A stretch of DNA of 64,000 nt from Welwitschia mirabilis (lineage: Eukaryota > Gnetophyta > Gnetopsida > Welwitschiales): the NCBI GenBank assembly GCA_051453625.1, contig JBOZIK010000001.1, positions 294,795,007 through 294,859,006 of the forward strand, written 5' to 3'. Positions within the stretch are counted from its first letter, which is position 1. Each line of letters begins with the position of its first letter. The notes below the pieces were generated by a model. The model searched no databases, was not told the DNA's origin, and worked only from the letters and a program-made list of their open reading frames with translations. Shown piece after piece: positions 1-12,159 of this stretch. A program made the translations under genes and the position numbers.

Positions 1-1850
1 AGAATATATTTTGCTGGAAGTAACTAGGTTTTTTTCCCTTTTATTTATAAGCATAAATATTTTCTCAACTTAATTACCTATAAACTTTAACATGCCTTTA
101 AGTTATCCTTTGACTTATCCTTAATGTTCAAAATTTATGAAAGCAAATTCTTACATGTATTCTTCTCAATGTTCATCATGTCAAAATTTCGATGGATGTG
201 CATATTCTGTAGAAACATATGTAAGTATTAAGACACTCTAAGAAAAGACTTATAGCTAATATCATCAAATGCAATTATGATACAAATGTTTGATTTAAAC
301 TTCCATTAAGAAAGATCATAAGATATTGTCTTTCTTATCCATTTAGGAATATCTCACAAACCATCTTCTACACCTATACACTTTCTTTTCTTTATCATGT
401 TCTTATCATATGTTATTTTTTCCACCTTTCTCAAAATTTAAGTACCAGTTAAATGCTTTGGAAGCTTATTAAATTCCACCTTTCCACTAAATTAATTTTT
501 CTACTTTCTAAATGGATGATCACTAAGGAGGAATCTTCTATATTCCATGTAAACTACTATCTTACTACATGGAAGATACTCTACACATGTGCCTTTTTCA
601 CAAATAGGGCAAGCATAATATCCACCAGTCTTATGATCAGCAAGATATTCATATGCCAGAAAATCATGAATAGTCCACATTAAAATAGCTCTCATGTTAA
701 ATGCCATACCCACATAAGAGTTAAAAGTTTTTAAGCAAGTTTCTCATAACTGATGTACTTAGATATCAAAGGTTGGAGACATATATTAATTTCTTTTTAT
801 GGTTGCTTAGAACCTAGCATCAACAATTTTAATAAATAAAATTCCTTCTTCATGCTTAATGATAATGATAAATTGTATATCACAATGAGTACTACCTAAT
901 AAGTATAACTATTATTCATACTCGCAAATGGATTAACACCATTTATTACAAGACCTAACCATATACTTTTCAAATTAGTAATAAAATTAAGATACTTGTT
1001 AACAATGTTTCTCTAATAATTAACAAGATCTCTCATCTGTCCATCCTAAATTTTAGCATTGTAATGCCATTTCAAATTTTCAGCAATTCTTGAAATGCTA
1101 CAATTATATGGATAATGTTATTAGTAATTACTATAGAACATGTTCATAAAGAATAGATAACTTTTATATTACTTTAAATTATAGATTCAATAAGCATTAA
1201 CTATAAAATTTCTTTTGTCTTTGGGTGAAAGGAAAATATCTTAACACTTGTTATGGTACTTGTAATCCTTCTCTTTTCCATTGCGATACTCCACACGTAG
1301 GACGCTTGTATTTGTTTTCATGGTCCTTTCAATATAATGTACAATCATTAGGGGATAAATGTATTATTTCATATTTTATTTCCAATGTGTTTATCACCTT
1401 CTTGAAAAAATAAACATTCTCTAAAAGCATATTATCTTTTAGATGCATACCATTTAAAAAATCTAATAGCTCTAAAAAGTTTGCATTTATCCAACATTAT
1501 TTTACTTTTATATTATATAATTCAAGAAGTATAAAAATCTTTGTATATTTCTTAAGGACATAATTCATATATTGGCTCTTTAAATTTTGAAAAATCACCT
1601 AGATATATCATTTCATATTTCATTCCTAATGCATTTATCAGCTTCTTAAAAGAATAAACATTCTCTAGAATCATATTGTCTTTTGGATGCATATCATTTG
1701 AAAAATCTAATAGCTCTGAAAAACTAGCATCTATCCAACATTATTTTGCTTTTATATTATATAATTCAAGAAGTATAAAAAGGTTTATATATTTCTTAGG
1801 ACATCCTTCATATTTTGGCTCTTAAGCTTTCAAAAAAATATCCAAATAAT
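1..1850 (-). pseudogene. CACTA (En/Spm) transposase core, TNP2 family, decayed, open at left edge
   Basis: Read on the minus strand across several frames, this stretch follows the TNP2 transposase in order. Near 1,265-1,352 are SPNDCTLY and KRPTCG, matching the family's PNDC...C..C cysteine region. Near 880-945 is NGVNPFASMNNSYTY (family form: dGFNPfg.ms.sys). At 515-705 is an open block with RAILMWTIHDFLAY, YACPICEKGTC and YRRFL. At 130-200 is MMNIEKNTCKNLL (family form: DVMHIEKNVCdnll). These motifs are diagnostic of plant CACTA transposases, which cut and paste elements ending in CACTA. Numerous stops and frameshifts make it non-functional. The C-terminal part lies beyond position 1. The longest surviving open frame is about 70 codons. 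Family assignment is firm; exon boundaries are not resolved. Confidence 0.88.
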
Positions 1851-1855
1851 ATGAC
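1365..1855 (-). repeat. 245-bp tandem duplication of a TNP2 coding segment
   Basis: Two diverged copies lie head to tail, beginning with the same ATTTCATATT at 1,365 and 1,610. Both encode the same transposase segment on the minus strand: copy one contains NFLELLDFLNGMHLKDNM and copy two ASFSELLDFSNDMHPKDNM, each followed by a KYE motif. Only the lower-coordinate copy continues into the PNDC cysteine region, so it is the one in register with the rest of the gene. The divergence suggests an old duplication. Confidence 0.85.
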
Positions 1856-1989
1856 ATTTATTTCTTCTTACTTTGTACATTTTGATCTTGTTTGACTAGT
1901 ACTTCATTTCTGTCATTTGATATTGTTCATTTATTAATGCATCATCCATCATATTAATTAGGTAGTTCACATCAGTTTTGCTTCCTTTA

Positions 1990-2245
1990 AAGAAAGATGT
2001 TAATGAACATTTTCTTGTCTTCTTTTACCATAAGCAAATCCATGTTGTGTGTATAGTTGGTTAATGCCATAAATAATAAGATGTTCCCTTACATTTTTAG
2101 TAGGAATATTATCACTTCCATTGTGGTATTTTATACATGGACAACTTATGAAATCAAAGCAATCAACATATTCATGAGCATAATTAATAAAGTAATTTAC
2201 TCCCCTTTTGTACTTATAAGATCTCTTGGTACATGATTTTAAGAG
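1990..2245 (-). pseudogene. Transposase-associated N-terminal domain of the same CACTA element
   Basis: On the minus strand this reads GVNYFINYAHEYVDC, then FISCPCIKYHNG, then NVREHLIIYGI. That matches the plant transposase-associated domain found N-terminal to TNP2 (GV..FI.FA..., CPC..C.N, v..HL...GF). One cysteine of the CPC..C motif has become Y. It lies about 150 bp upstream (minus sense) of the TNP2 core, in the right order and strand, so both belong to one broken transposase gene. The linker at 1,860-1,990 has no motif I recognise. The start codon is not determined. Confidence 0.8.
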
Positions 2246-3300
2246 ACAATGTTATTTAGACAATATTACTTACAAAAAGGTCTATAAATATTTCAAAATA
2301 ATTATATGTCTTAGTACTAAAGTCATACCTACTACATAACATCCAAATCTTTTTTATTTTTATACTAGTGTTATATCTATAAAGCAAGTCACACTTTGAA
2401 AGAATGATAAGACATATGGAGGCTTATAATTGGGAGGAGTCAAGCACTTAAAATACATGAAATTAATTTTTATAAATTGATCATTGATGTCTACATTTAT
2501 TAGAGAAAAAAGATATATCCAAAGTATTTGACTTACTCACAATGGGAAATTTAACAATAAATATGAAAAATTAATTGGTAGTATGGCTAAATAAGAAATA
2601 AGATAGTTGATTACTACCTATGCACTATATTATATTATTGAACTGAGAAAAGGAAAGAGATATGATTTTATAAAGATAACTTCTGAACTAACCATATGTA
2701 TCTCTATGAATTATCTATAATATAATGATAAAATAATATTAAGTTCATACCAATGCCTATCTTAAGATTCAATCCAATGGTTGATGTTAAACTATAATAT
2801 GCATAGGCTAGATTTCCATTATTTCTTATTTAACACTCGTGTGTCCTGCATGTCCCTACTAATGTGCTTATTTCATACATGTTTCTACATGTCCCTATTA
2901 ATGTCCTCTTTCATTTTCAAGATGTGGATTCAAGGTAGGGAACAAGGAAGTAAAGAAAGAAAGGGAGGAAAGGTGAGCATAGATAAGAAAAAGTGAGAGA
3001 GGATAAATGGATAGAAAAAGAGGGAAAGTCTAAGATAAGAGAAGAATTCTCATGAAGAGAAGAAGAATACCCCATAAGGAAGAGGAAATCCATGATTATG
3101 GTAATGAAAGATAATGGAGGAAGAGGCTTGAGCATGAGCACTAGACCCCAAAATGTAGTAAACAATGCATGCCGGATGAAGTGACATCTTTGAAAGGAAG
3201 GAGACATTCTACATGGAAGTGAATAGGAGGAAGTGCATGATCCACACCCTAACCACCAATGACTAATGGGGAAGAGTCATCTTGTTTTATTAATTCATAT
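2246..3300. other. No gene seen; contains a purine-rich tract
   Basis: This flank of the CACTA transposase presumably includes the promoter side of that element. I found no TAGTG-type terminal repeat marking its right end. From about 2,925 to 3,140 the plus strand is strikingly rich in G and A (runs such as AAAGAAAGGGAGGAAAGG), with a matching pyrimidine-rich open frame on the other strand. That frame is low-complexity and not credible as a gene. Confidence 0.5.
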
Positions 3301-6300
3301 ACCAAGTTTACTATTCTAATGTACTTAGATGCATTAGTGAATTATATTTTTCTTTTTTAAATGTAAGTTTAGGGAACTATTATTATATTCTAACTTTTTT
3401 ATATTTTAATTGAATGTTAGACCTAGTCATAATTTTAAAGAAAATACTCCTTTATTTGTTTTATAATAATGTTATTATTCTTACACAATCTTCTAATGTT
3501 GGCAAAATGGTCACAAAGAGGTATTTCACATATTTTAATCATATTATTGTAAATTTGAATGTATTTTAATGATGTTTATGGCTCAAAAAAGTATGTATAG
3601 TATTTAGAAAACATATTTTTAAATTTTGGGTCATTGTCACCCTAGTCTCTGACTCACTAACATGACTTGTTTTTAAGGTTATTAGCTTTTTATCTTTATT
3701 TTTTTTTTCATACTTTGTTTACTATTTTGTTCTTATTAAAGCAATACATTTCACAGCATGGGATTCTCCCCTCTAGCATTATACATCACTAGTTGAGATC
3801 TCTTCTCTAAGTATTCTTTTTCTTAAACAATAAAGGATTAAATAAATAAATACTTGATGATAAGATGAGTTTTCTAATTTTGGTTTTATTTTTTCTAAAT
3901 TTAAGATTTTATTCCATTTGAGATGATTAAGAAATAGGCTAAAAGAATATAAATTTTAGCATTAATAACCAAAACAATTTCATTTATATGGGTTTATACT
4001 CTCTTTGCAACTAAATTTCATTTATACTATAGTGTTAGTCAAAATGATACTTTAATTTATTTTCTAAGTCACCAACCATAGTTTAATTCAAGAAGGCTTG
4101 AAGTATTTCATGTTTCAAGCATGAAGGAACCAAGGACAAGGATTTCATATCAAGTCTATTTTAGTAAATAGTGAGATACCAATCATGGTTAGACCTTACT
4201 ATCATCCAAAATAAGATCATTACATTCCCTTTCATTCAGATATAGAATATCCTCTATAAGAATATTCCATGTGTAAAAATTGTATCTAATTAATCCACTA
4301 ATGGTCTATAAACATGTTATGTTTTTCAAGTGCAAGAGGGCAGGAAAAAAGCAATTGATTCATAACATCACTCTTGTACCAATTTTCAGGATCTCAAAAG
4401 TAATTAATGAATAATAAAATTTAAAAATCAAAACATATATTATAATTATCTTATAAGATATATTCATCATATTATACATCAACTAAATTTTACAAATTTT
4501 TTAATGTCTTATAATGAATATCTTATTATTATTACTAGTATTCTTTTAAATTACACAAAGTGCATGATTAGCTAATTCTAAATTTGATCTATACAAGATT
4601 CTAGAATGTTTAAACTAGGATGTACAACTCCTTTTTTTAGATTAGATAGAAGTAATGCCAATTGTAGAATTTACAATTTTAACATCTTCACATAATTCTA
4701 AAATAATTGGAATGATATGGTTTTTAGGGTCCTCAAAAAAAAATGAACAATGCACTTGCCTATGCATAACAAACATGCATGGGTCAATTTACACTATGGT
4801 CACCTTCATTAGGTTAATTACCATTACCTCAAATGTCACTTTTGTCACCTCTAGTTTGATCTTTAATTTGAGAATTTTCATGTTTTAAAAATGTGTATTA
4901 GTCTCATCTAAATAACTAGATAAATTTTATTTTATTTTTAGAAGTGTTATGTATATATAGCGTGAACTTCTATTATGGAATCATTTTTTTTTTATTTAAT
5001 AAAATTTAGTTGCTATGATGGTGCATGTTGACATGAAGGTGAATGTGGGTAATAGATAAAATTTAAGTACACTCTAACATCTAAACAAAATCACTGATAT
5101 GCTTCACTTATTGGCTTAATTAAAACTTAGATAAGTATAATAGCATCTGTATGTATCAATACTTGAAAAATTAGTTTTACTAAAGTGAAAGCTATTATGA
5201 CAATAAATAGGTAAGAATAAAATATAAATATGTCACTAATCAAATCTACTAATGTTACATAATGCTTGAGATTATAAACATCATAAAAAAATGTAATATA
5301 GCATTGTTGAAATTCTCAGAGTAAACATATTTATTACATAAAAGCATAGCCCAATCTATTTACTAGCATAAGGCATAGCTCCAATTTCTTTAGTGGAAAT
5401 CTAAAAAGTAGAGGTAAGAGTAAAACCCACCAGTGAAGGAACACACACTAGCACTATTACAAACCAACCTAAATCTTGTAAAGAGAGAGTGCTATTAAGT
5501 ACTTACCAATAAGAAATTAATTAAAAAACTTCTAACATATAAAAAAGTATACATATTTATATAATTTAACTATAACAAAACTATAATTCCTCTCTAAGAA
5601 CTTACCTATTTCTAAAAAGTTTGTTTAAGGTGCTCCTTAACATGCTGATCTATCAAGATTTGAGTCTGATGTATTTCAAATTATTGATAGTACTAATTGA
5701 CCTCTTTATTAAAATAATGAAAATATAAATATTTTTTGTTATGAAAGATTAATAAGTTCAAAAAAATAAATATATGAAAAGTTGAGAAAGGTTTATCATC
5801 CACTGTCTATTATTATAGCATCTGAAATGGATGTAGAGGTTGTTGGCCATGAAATAAAACTTAGATTTTTATTATAGAACTATAATTTAAAAATTAATAG
5901 AAATTTTTAAAAACCACATTGCATTTAATTGCAGTTATCATAGTTCATTTCTTTAGGGGAGCTCTTCCCCTCTATATTATTTTAACACATTATAATGTAA
6001 ATATATCTCCAATATGGATTAAAGCATTAAAATAATTCTCTCTTACTTTTTTGAGAAAAAATTGAAATCCTTTGCTAAAAATATAACAAAATTATAAGAA
6101 ATCTTATCATAATTATAACAGATAAAGGTTAATGTATTATGAGTAGTTGTTGATATTCTTTGATGTAGAAGTATTAGTCATTGATGAATGAGAGTACACC
6201 TCTTCATGTTTTGTTAATCATCAGGATTCTTAATTCATATTTTCTAGGTTTTCTGTGTTATGAAAACTTATTATTATTTAAAAATAATCTAAGAATCTCT

Positions 6301-7370
6301 TACATGGAGTAATGTTTAATAGACTTATCTATGGAAACATCAGAAGAAATCTATAATCATTTCATGAACATCTTTTTAGAGTTTGTGAACTATAGTTATT
6401 TAATGATACATAATTTTCATAAATGTCTAGATTCTAGGTATCAACATAGAGGTTTGTTCAATGATTAGAGTTAGTTTTGGAGAGACTTTAAGGACTTGCT
6501 GAATCCTACCATTGTGATCCTATTCATATTTGCCTTTTAATGCAAGTTATCCATGTCTTCAAAATTGTTTGTGAAGAAAGGTAGACTTAAGATTAGCTAT
6601 TTAAATAAGAGGTAATTTTCAACCTTCAATCCATCCTTTTTAAAGCTATCATGGATTTTCTTTTAGAAAATTCACAAATGGTGAATTCTAATCATATAAT
6701 TGAGTTATTTGGTCTCTCCATGTTTGAAAAATGTCTTGCTATTACTATTGCATCTTTCTAAACCACTAATAAAATATGCTTATTTCTATTTTACTAAAGG
6801 ACCTATAACATAAAAAGTGAGAAATTGTGTCATAGTTTATTGCCTTATTTTTATTGCCCCTCTAATAGCCATATGGATCTTAGTCTCTATATTTTTCTTG
6901 GATGTACAAAGATCATATTTGATAAGCAAAAGAATTTTCCAAATTTATGACATGTAGTTTATGAATAAAAAAATGTTATTAATTTTTGAGATCTACTACA
7001 CAAAAATTGCATAAATTTACTAGGTGGAATCCTTGTTGTAATTTATCTATATTGAGGAAACATTCTCAATGTGCTAATTCGAAATAGGTAAATTCATGGG
7101 GTGATGGTATTCATCTTTCATTATATAATCAACTGATGTGTTATTTTGTTGTGTTGATTTGCCCATATTTCATGTTTATTCCTACTTATAAAAAGCGAAA
7201 AGAAGTAAATATTATGATGTATTTCATTTTCACAACCTACTCTCTTAATTAGTTCTTATTTCCTTTAACTTGCAATATTAAAAATATAAATTTTATTTTT
7301 AGTATAACTAATCTTGAAGCTTATAGCCTTTATAAAATTTTTAAGCTTCAGCAATGATTTTTTTAAATTG
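3301..7370. other. AT-rich stretch with no recognisable gene
   Basis: About 4 kb in which I recognise no protein motif, RNA gene or terminal repeat. Open frames are short (the longest, 4,655-4,888 plus, encodes a hydrophobic low-complexity peptide). It may be very old transposon sequence or ordinary intergenic DNA; nothing distinguishes the two. Confidence 0.5.
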
Positions 7371-7860
7371 TTTTTCATAGATTTGTTTAAAATTATTTCT
7401 CTAAAAATACCATGTTTATTTCACTATAAAGATAAGCTAACATCTCTTAATTAGATTATGGAAAATTGTGTAGCGTAACCAGATATACAATTATAAATAC
7501 TTAAAGACATACCTACTATATGAATGTTACCCTTATATTGTAAATTCATAATTTCTCAATAAAATAATTAATAATAAATACAACAAATCCTTTATGTTAG
7601 CCTTTTAAGATTATCACTTAAAATTTTTATGTTTTTCATAGATTTGTTTAAAACTATCTCTCTAAAGATATCATGTTTATTTCACTGACAAAGATAAGCT
7701 GATACATCTTAAGCAAATTATGGAGAATTGTGTAGCATAACTAGATATACAATTGTAAATACTTAAAGACATACTTACTATATGAATGTTGCCCTTATAT
7801 TCTAGATTCATAGTTTCTCAATAAAATAGTTAATAATAAATACAAAAAATCCTTCACATT
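7371..7860. repeat. Two-unit tandem duplication, period about 261 bp
   Basis: The segment starting TTTTTCATAGATTTGTTTAA at 7,371 recurs at 7,632. The copies share long blocks, including CTTAAAGACATAC...ACTATATGAATGTT and TTTCTCAATAAAAT. They differ by scattered substitutions and small indels. Neither copy carries a protein motif I know. This is a local, non-recent duplication. Confidence 0.85.
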
Positions 7861-10617
7861 AATGCTTCATAATAAACATACAAAGACTAAATACTAAATA
7901 AGTACCAAAGTGCATCATTAAAAGCGGTAAATCTAAAAATTAAAGAAAAAAATCAAAAGAAGAGTAGATATGGTTGCACTTCATTTATCAATAAAGAATA
8001 TTTCACCCCTAAATTCAGACATATATCTTAAAGAATTATCAACTTAAATACATCAAACAAATCAAAAATTAATAGATATTCCTTGTAATCCAAAATAAAA
8101 CTAATGTTAAAGGCATATAAATGTGACTTCATGTTGCAATTCTCATTGAAATTTGCAATTCTCATAAAATATATTAAAACATTAAATAATAGAAAAATCA
8201 AAAATTTTTAAGAAATATTGCTTGATTCATACTATAAAATGAAAATAGCTTAAAAATATATAATCTCAATGATAAATCACATTATACACATACTTGAAGT
8301 ATGTTAGATATCATAAAGGTAGTAATAGTTCATAAGTTAATGTTCTATGTAAATAACATTATCAAGTTTGAAATTGAACATAGTAAAATCTCAAAAAAGC
8401 ACAAGTACAATGGAATCTATACATTTAAATCATACTTAAGTAAACAAAATGATGTTACTTCTAGACTCCCTTCCCTTCATTAGGTCAAAGCTTGGCATAC
8501 TAAATAAACCCACTTTATTCCTCTATGAAAAGATGATTTGCTTGAATTTTACTCTTAATTTCTATGTCAGTACATATGCCATTATAAAATAGCTTTGAAT
8601 ATGTGCTAGGCTAATATTATAATGATCATAATTAGGGTGAAAAAGCAATATGTATTAATGTAAAACATTACAAAAAAGTAATGCATGATATCCCTGTATA
8701 GAATAGGGGGAAAAATAAGGGGAAAAAGGACAAAGGCATAAATTCTTTATAACAATTAAGCAAAAGAATAAAATCATCACATAATAGGTTAGATGAAACC
8801 AAAATAAAAAATAATAAGAAATAGGATAGAGCAGCTTTTTAAGAAGGGTTGTAGTATTTGCTTAAATGTATACAAAATCATATAAGAGGGGGAAATAATG
8901 TCCCTACCTAGGGTACAAGAAAATTTAAAAACATAGTAGTAGGGCAAAGCCACTTACCTTTGGAACAATTAAGAAAAATGAGAAAAATTGATATATGATA
9001 GGATTAATGAAACACAAATTGAAAAAATAACAGAGGGACACTCTTTCATTTAATAGAATCTCCATAATATGATGAACATGTTTAAAGGTTTTTGCAATGT
9101 CAAGATTCTTATTAATGGAGTTTCAAAGCCAAACTCTTATAAATGCTTTTTATTTTTCCACTAGGTGCTTATCAAAATTACTGTGCACATTGAAGAGGTA
9201 CTTTTTCATACCCATAATTGTGCTCATTAATATCTTCCTTTATTCTACATAATGGACAACTAGAGGGAGGAGGTTAGAAGGTGAAAGTAGAGATACCAAT
9301 CAATAAGAGGAGTAAAAACACATGAGAAAAGAAGGAAAAGAAAAATAAGCCTTTTTTAGGTACTTATTCCCCATATTAGAGAATTATTAAAGACAATGTT
9401 CTTTATTCATCATGTATTATATTCTTATAGCCTTCTATATATTTGTATTTTTCATAGCAACTAAATGAATCTTAACTTCTTCTTCTACTCCATTAATAGG
9501 TATCTTATTACTCATTTAATGTCTGTATTAACAACCTAGTGAACTTTGAATTATTTATCTTAATTCTACTCTTTCTATTTTTTTTAATAACTAGTGGAAC
9601 TTATCCATGCCTTTCAAATTGATAATAGGATTTTCTAATTAAGGTATGAATTACGTTTCCCCTTACTACTTTCCCTCTATTTGGGGACAACCATCTCTAT
9701 ATTATATTGAGCATTTCAAATGTGAAATAAATGATCATTTCATAATCTAATCTAAATAAAAAATATGCTTTTATTATGTTTCAAATTCCTGAATGACATT
9801 TGTATGTGAGTTAATAATTTAGATTTATATTCAATTCTAAGGATTACTTATTAATAGTTGTAAACGTTTTAATATTCATTTCTAATTTTTATTATGCATA
9901 TGACTTTAAAAGCAAAAATATTATGTACATATGTAGTTTAAGGCTCTATATTTTTTATATTTGTTCATTATTTTCTATGAAAATCTATAATGGAGTTTGC
10001 ATTAAGTGTCCATAATTAATAATTTTTTATTTTTTCTTAATATTTCATTTTATTTGTATCCTTTTTAAGCCTTTTTTAAGATATTAATGTAAATTATATA
10101 TATATATTTAGTTATAAATTTAAAAGAACATGAGAAACGAAAAATTAAAAAATGTCAATCTTCAAAATGAGAATGTGATAGGAAGTAACCCAGATGGTAT
10201 TACTTATTAAGAAGGACTAGGGTTATTGACTCTAGATACCTAATAGGAAATATAATAGATTAAGGTATTCTTCTTAGTCCTTTACTATAAGGGAATCTAT
10301 TAATATTTTCTTAATGAAATAGTTAATTCCTTTGCTTATTATGAGTATTAATGGATGTCAATATAGCTCTTTATTATTCATAGTAGCTCCCAGAAGATTT
10401 TAATATACTCCTTAGTTTTAAGAATTTTAAACTCAATGTCTTAACTTCTTGCTAATAGATTACTTAATTTTAATAGCGAATTCTGAAAATTCAATTTGAT
10501 TTTCAATAAGGCATTTTAATTCTTGCTATACAATTTAATTCTTACTCATGATTTTTCAAGAAATTTAACTTGTAAGTTATGTAGCTCAATGAGCAATCCC
10601 TTCATTTCATCCATATG
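7861..10617. other. AT-rich stretch with no recognisable gene
   Basis: No motif, RNA gene or terminal repeat was recognised. Open frames are short (8,301-8,483 is the longest and is composition-driven). The last 300 bases before the SIRE-like element read on the minus strand as a weak leucine/lysine-rich heptad-like stretch, too degenerate to name. Position 10,617 borders the target site of the large insertion. Confidence 0.5.
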
Positions 10618-10622
10618 CAATC
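10618..10622 (+). repeat. Target-site duplication CAATC, left copy
   Basis: The five bases immediately before the left LTR are CAATC. The same five bases immediately follow the right LTR at 48,353-48,357. Copia integrase makes 5-bp duplications. A perfect match at both independently placed LTR edges shows that the two LTRs belong to one insertion. Confidence 0.8.
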
Positions 10623-12103
10623 TATTGGTAAAATCTAGTTTTGATGATTTCACTTATCAAATATATTATGATATTATGTAGATAGATTAATATGAAGAAA
10701 ATAAATTCATAAAAATCATAAGTCAATTTCAGGCCTCAAAGATAATATCTCATAAGAAGTTCAGCTAAGGTTTACAAATAAAAAGTTTTAATTGATTGAA
10801 GACATCTATAAAATTAAAGACATCTATGGGAAAGATGTCTACACACTTGAATACATCTATGGTAAAGATGTTTACATGTTTACATTTTCAAAGACATCTA
10901 TGCTAAACCAATTTTCAAAGTACAAGTGAAAGATGACTATCTCAATGAAGATAATAATACTAAAAGATGGATCTCACACAAATGAAAGATGTCTATACTA
11001 AACTAGAATAGGTAATAAAGAGAATTTAAATTTTAATGAATTACTTACATTCCAAGAAAGATGTCAAGTTTTGCATCATGGATTTATGATCATGAAGAAT
11101 AAAAAATTATATAGTCCAAGTTTTATCAATTTCTAGGCACTTTGACTAAAGACATCTCCCATGTGAAAGACATCTAATTGATAGAAGATGTCTATGATGA
11201 AAGTTCATGTTAAATAAAATAGACATTGTGTACCTAATACCTAACTATTTCTATTCATTGCACGGTGGTTATAAAGTTTAAATGTTTATCTTCCTTAGTC
11301 AAATAGCTAGAAACTCTTCAAACGATATAAAGGCATGACATGACGAAATGATCTTATGCATCTATAGCACATAATGAAAAATGGATGAACGCATGAATGA
11401 TTGAATCTAATAATGAGGCATTAAGCTATAATTTGCAAGGAAATTCTAAGTGAGTACATCTTTCATTCATCAAATCCTATAATGTTGCATAATTCCTTAG
11501 CACTCATGGTAAAGACAACAAGAAGGAACTCAAGCTCTTCATTGAAGGAACATAAATTAGTCTTGTTATTATATTTTTTATAATTGTCTGTTAGATTCAA
11601 AGTGTGAACTATCATATTCTTAAATACTCTTATGTAATCTATTGCCCATTATTAAACCTAAGAATCTCTTATTAGGGTTCCATATTATAAGCAAACACTT
11701 ATGTAGGTGTGCTTTATGAGTTCTTGAGAGCATGTTTTATTATTATATTGTTTTTTCCTTGAGGGAAAGAGAGTATTGCCTTGTGAGGGGTATCTCACAT
11801 TGTGGTAGTACTTGTGAGCATAGTTTTTGTATTGTGTTTTTGGTAAATTTTGAAGAAAAGAGAGTGTTGTTTTGTGAGAAGCATCTTATATTATATGTAA
11901 GGTTGGTGGTGCTCTAAAAAGACTACTATTCTTTGTAGGTTAAAAATATCTAGAGGTGTGAGAGGAAGCTACCCTCTGTGTAGGTTGGTGAACCTTGTTA
12001 TCTCAGTAAGGTATTCATGATATACCTTTTACATTTATTTTTTGGTGAAATTTATTTTTTATAGATCTCATTCATCCCTTTTCTTTAAGTTTAATGATCC
12101 CCA
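10623..12103 (+). repeat. 5' LTR of the SIRE-like copia element
   Basis: It is homologous over its whole length to 46,839-48,352. It begins TATTGGTAAAAT and ends ...AATGATCCCCA, two bases before the primer site. The U3 part (10,790-11,200) is packed with AGACATCT/AGATGTCT motifs. A TATA box follows at 11,326, then a region with GAGAG-rich short repeats. The short open frame at 11,732-11,917 lies inside the LTR and is not a gene. Confidence 0.88.
11326..11333 (+). promoter_or_regulatory. TATA box of the 5' LTR (TATAAAGG)
   Basis: TATAAAGG lies about 700 bp into the LTR, downstream of the AGACATCT array. The equivalent position in the 3' LTR (47,569) keeps TATAAAT. Conservation between LTRs, and placement at the expected U3/R boundary, support its role as the retrotransposon promoter. 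Confidence 0.65.
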
Positions 12104-12105
12104 AG

Positions 12106-12117
12106 TGGTATCAGAAT
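12106..12117 (+). other. Primer-binding site for initiator methionine tRNA
   Basis: TGGTATCAGA follows the LTR after the two-base spacer AG. It matches the first ten bases of the plant initiator-Met primer site TGGTATCAGAGC; the last two bases are mutated. This fixes the LTR end and the element's plus orientation. Confidence 0.85.
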
Positions 12118-12159
12118 GGATACTCATAAAAAGAAAAAACTTTATTAAGTAAACTATGA

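Noticed and set aside
4655-4888. 77-codon open frame as a possible host gene
   Set aside because: Low-complexity hydrophobic composition, no recognisable domain, and no flanking exons with a consistent frame.
5930-6960. Possible decayed transposon coding region on the plus strand
   Set aside because: Scattered tryptophan and phenylalanine-rich frames only; no ordered motif series of any known family.
10300-10617. Minus-strand leucine/lysine-rich stretch resembling a copia gag coiled coil
   Set aside because: Too short and degenerate, and AT-rich sequence easily gives K/L/N-rich translations.
10790-11200. Spaced short repeats reminiscent of a CRISPR array
   Set aside because: Motifs are 8-12 bp, irregularly spaced, palindromic and located in a retrotransposon LTR of a plant genome.
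11732-11917. 61-codon open frame
   Set aside because: Lies inside the 5' LTR; the equivalent part of the 3' LTR does not keep it open.
12106-12117. tRNA-like sequence at primer sites (12,106; 28,062; 42,549; 49,082)
   Set aside because: These match only the 12-18 bases complementary or equal to tRNA 3' ends; no cloverleaf surrounds them, so they are primer sites and not tRNA genes.
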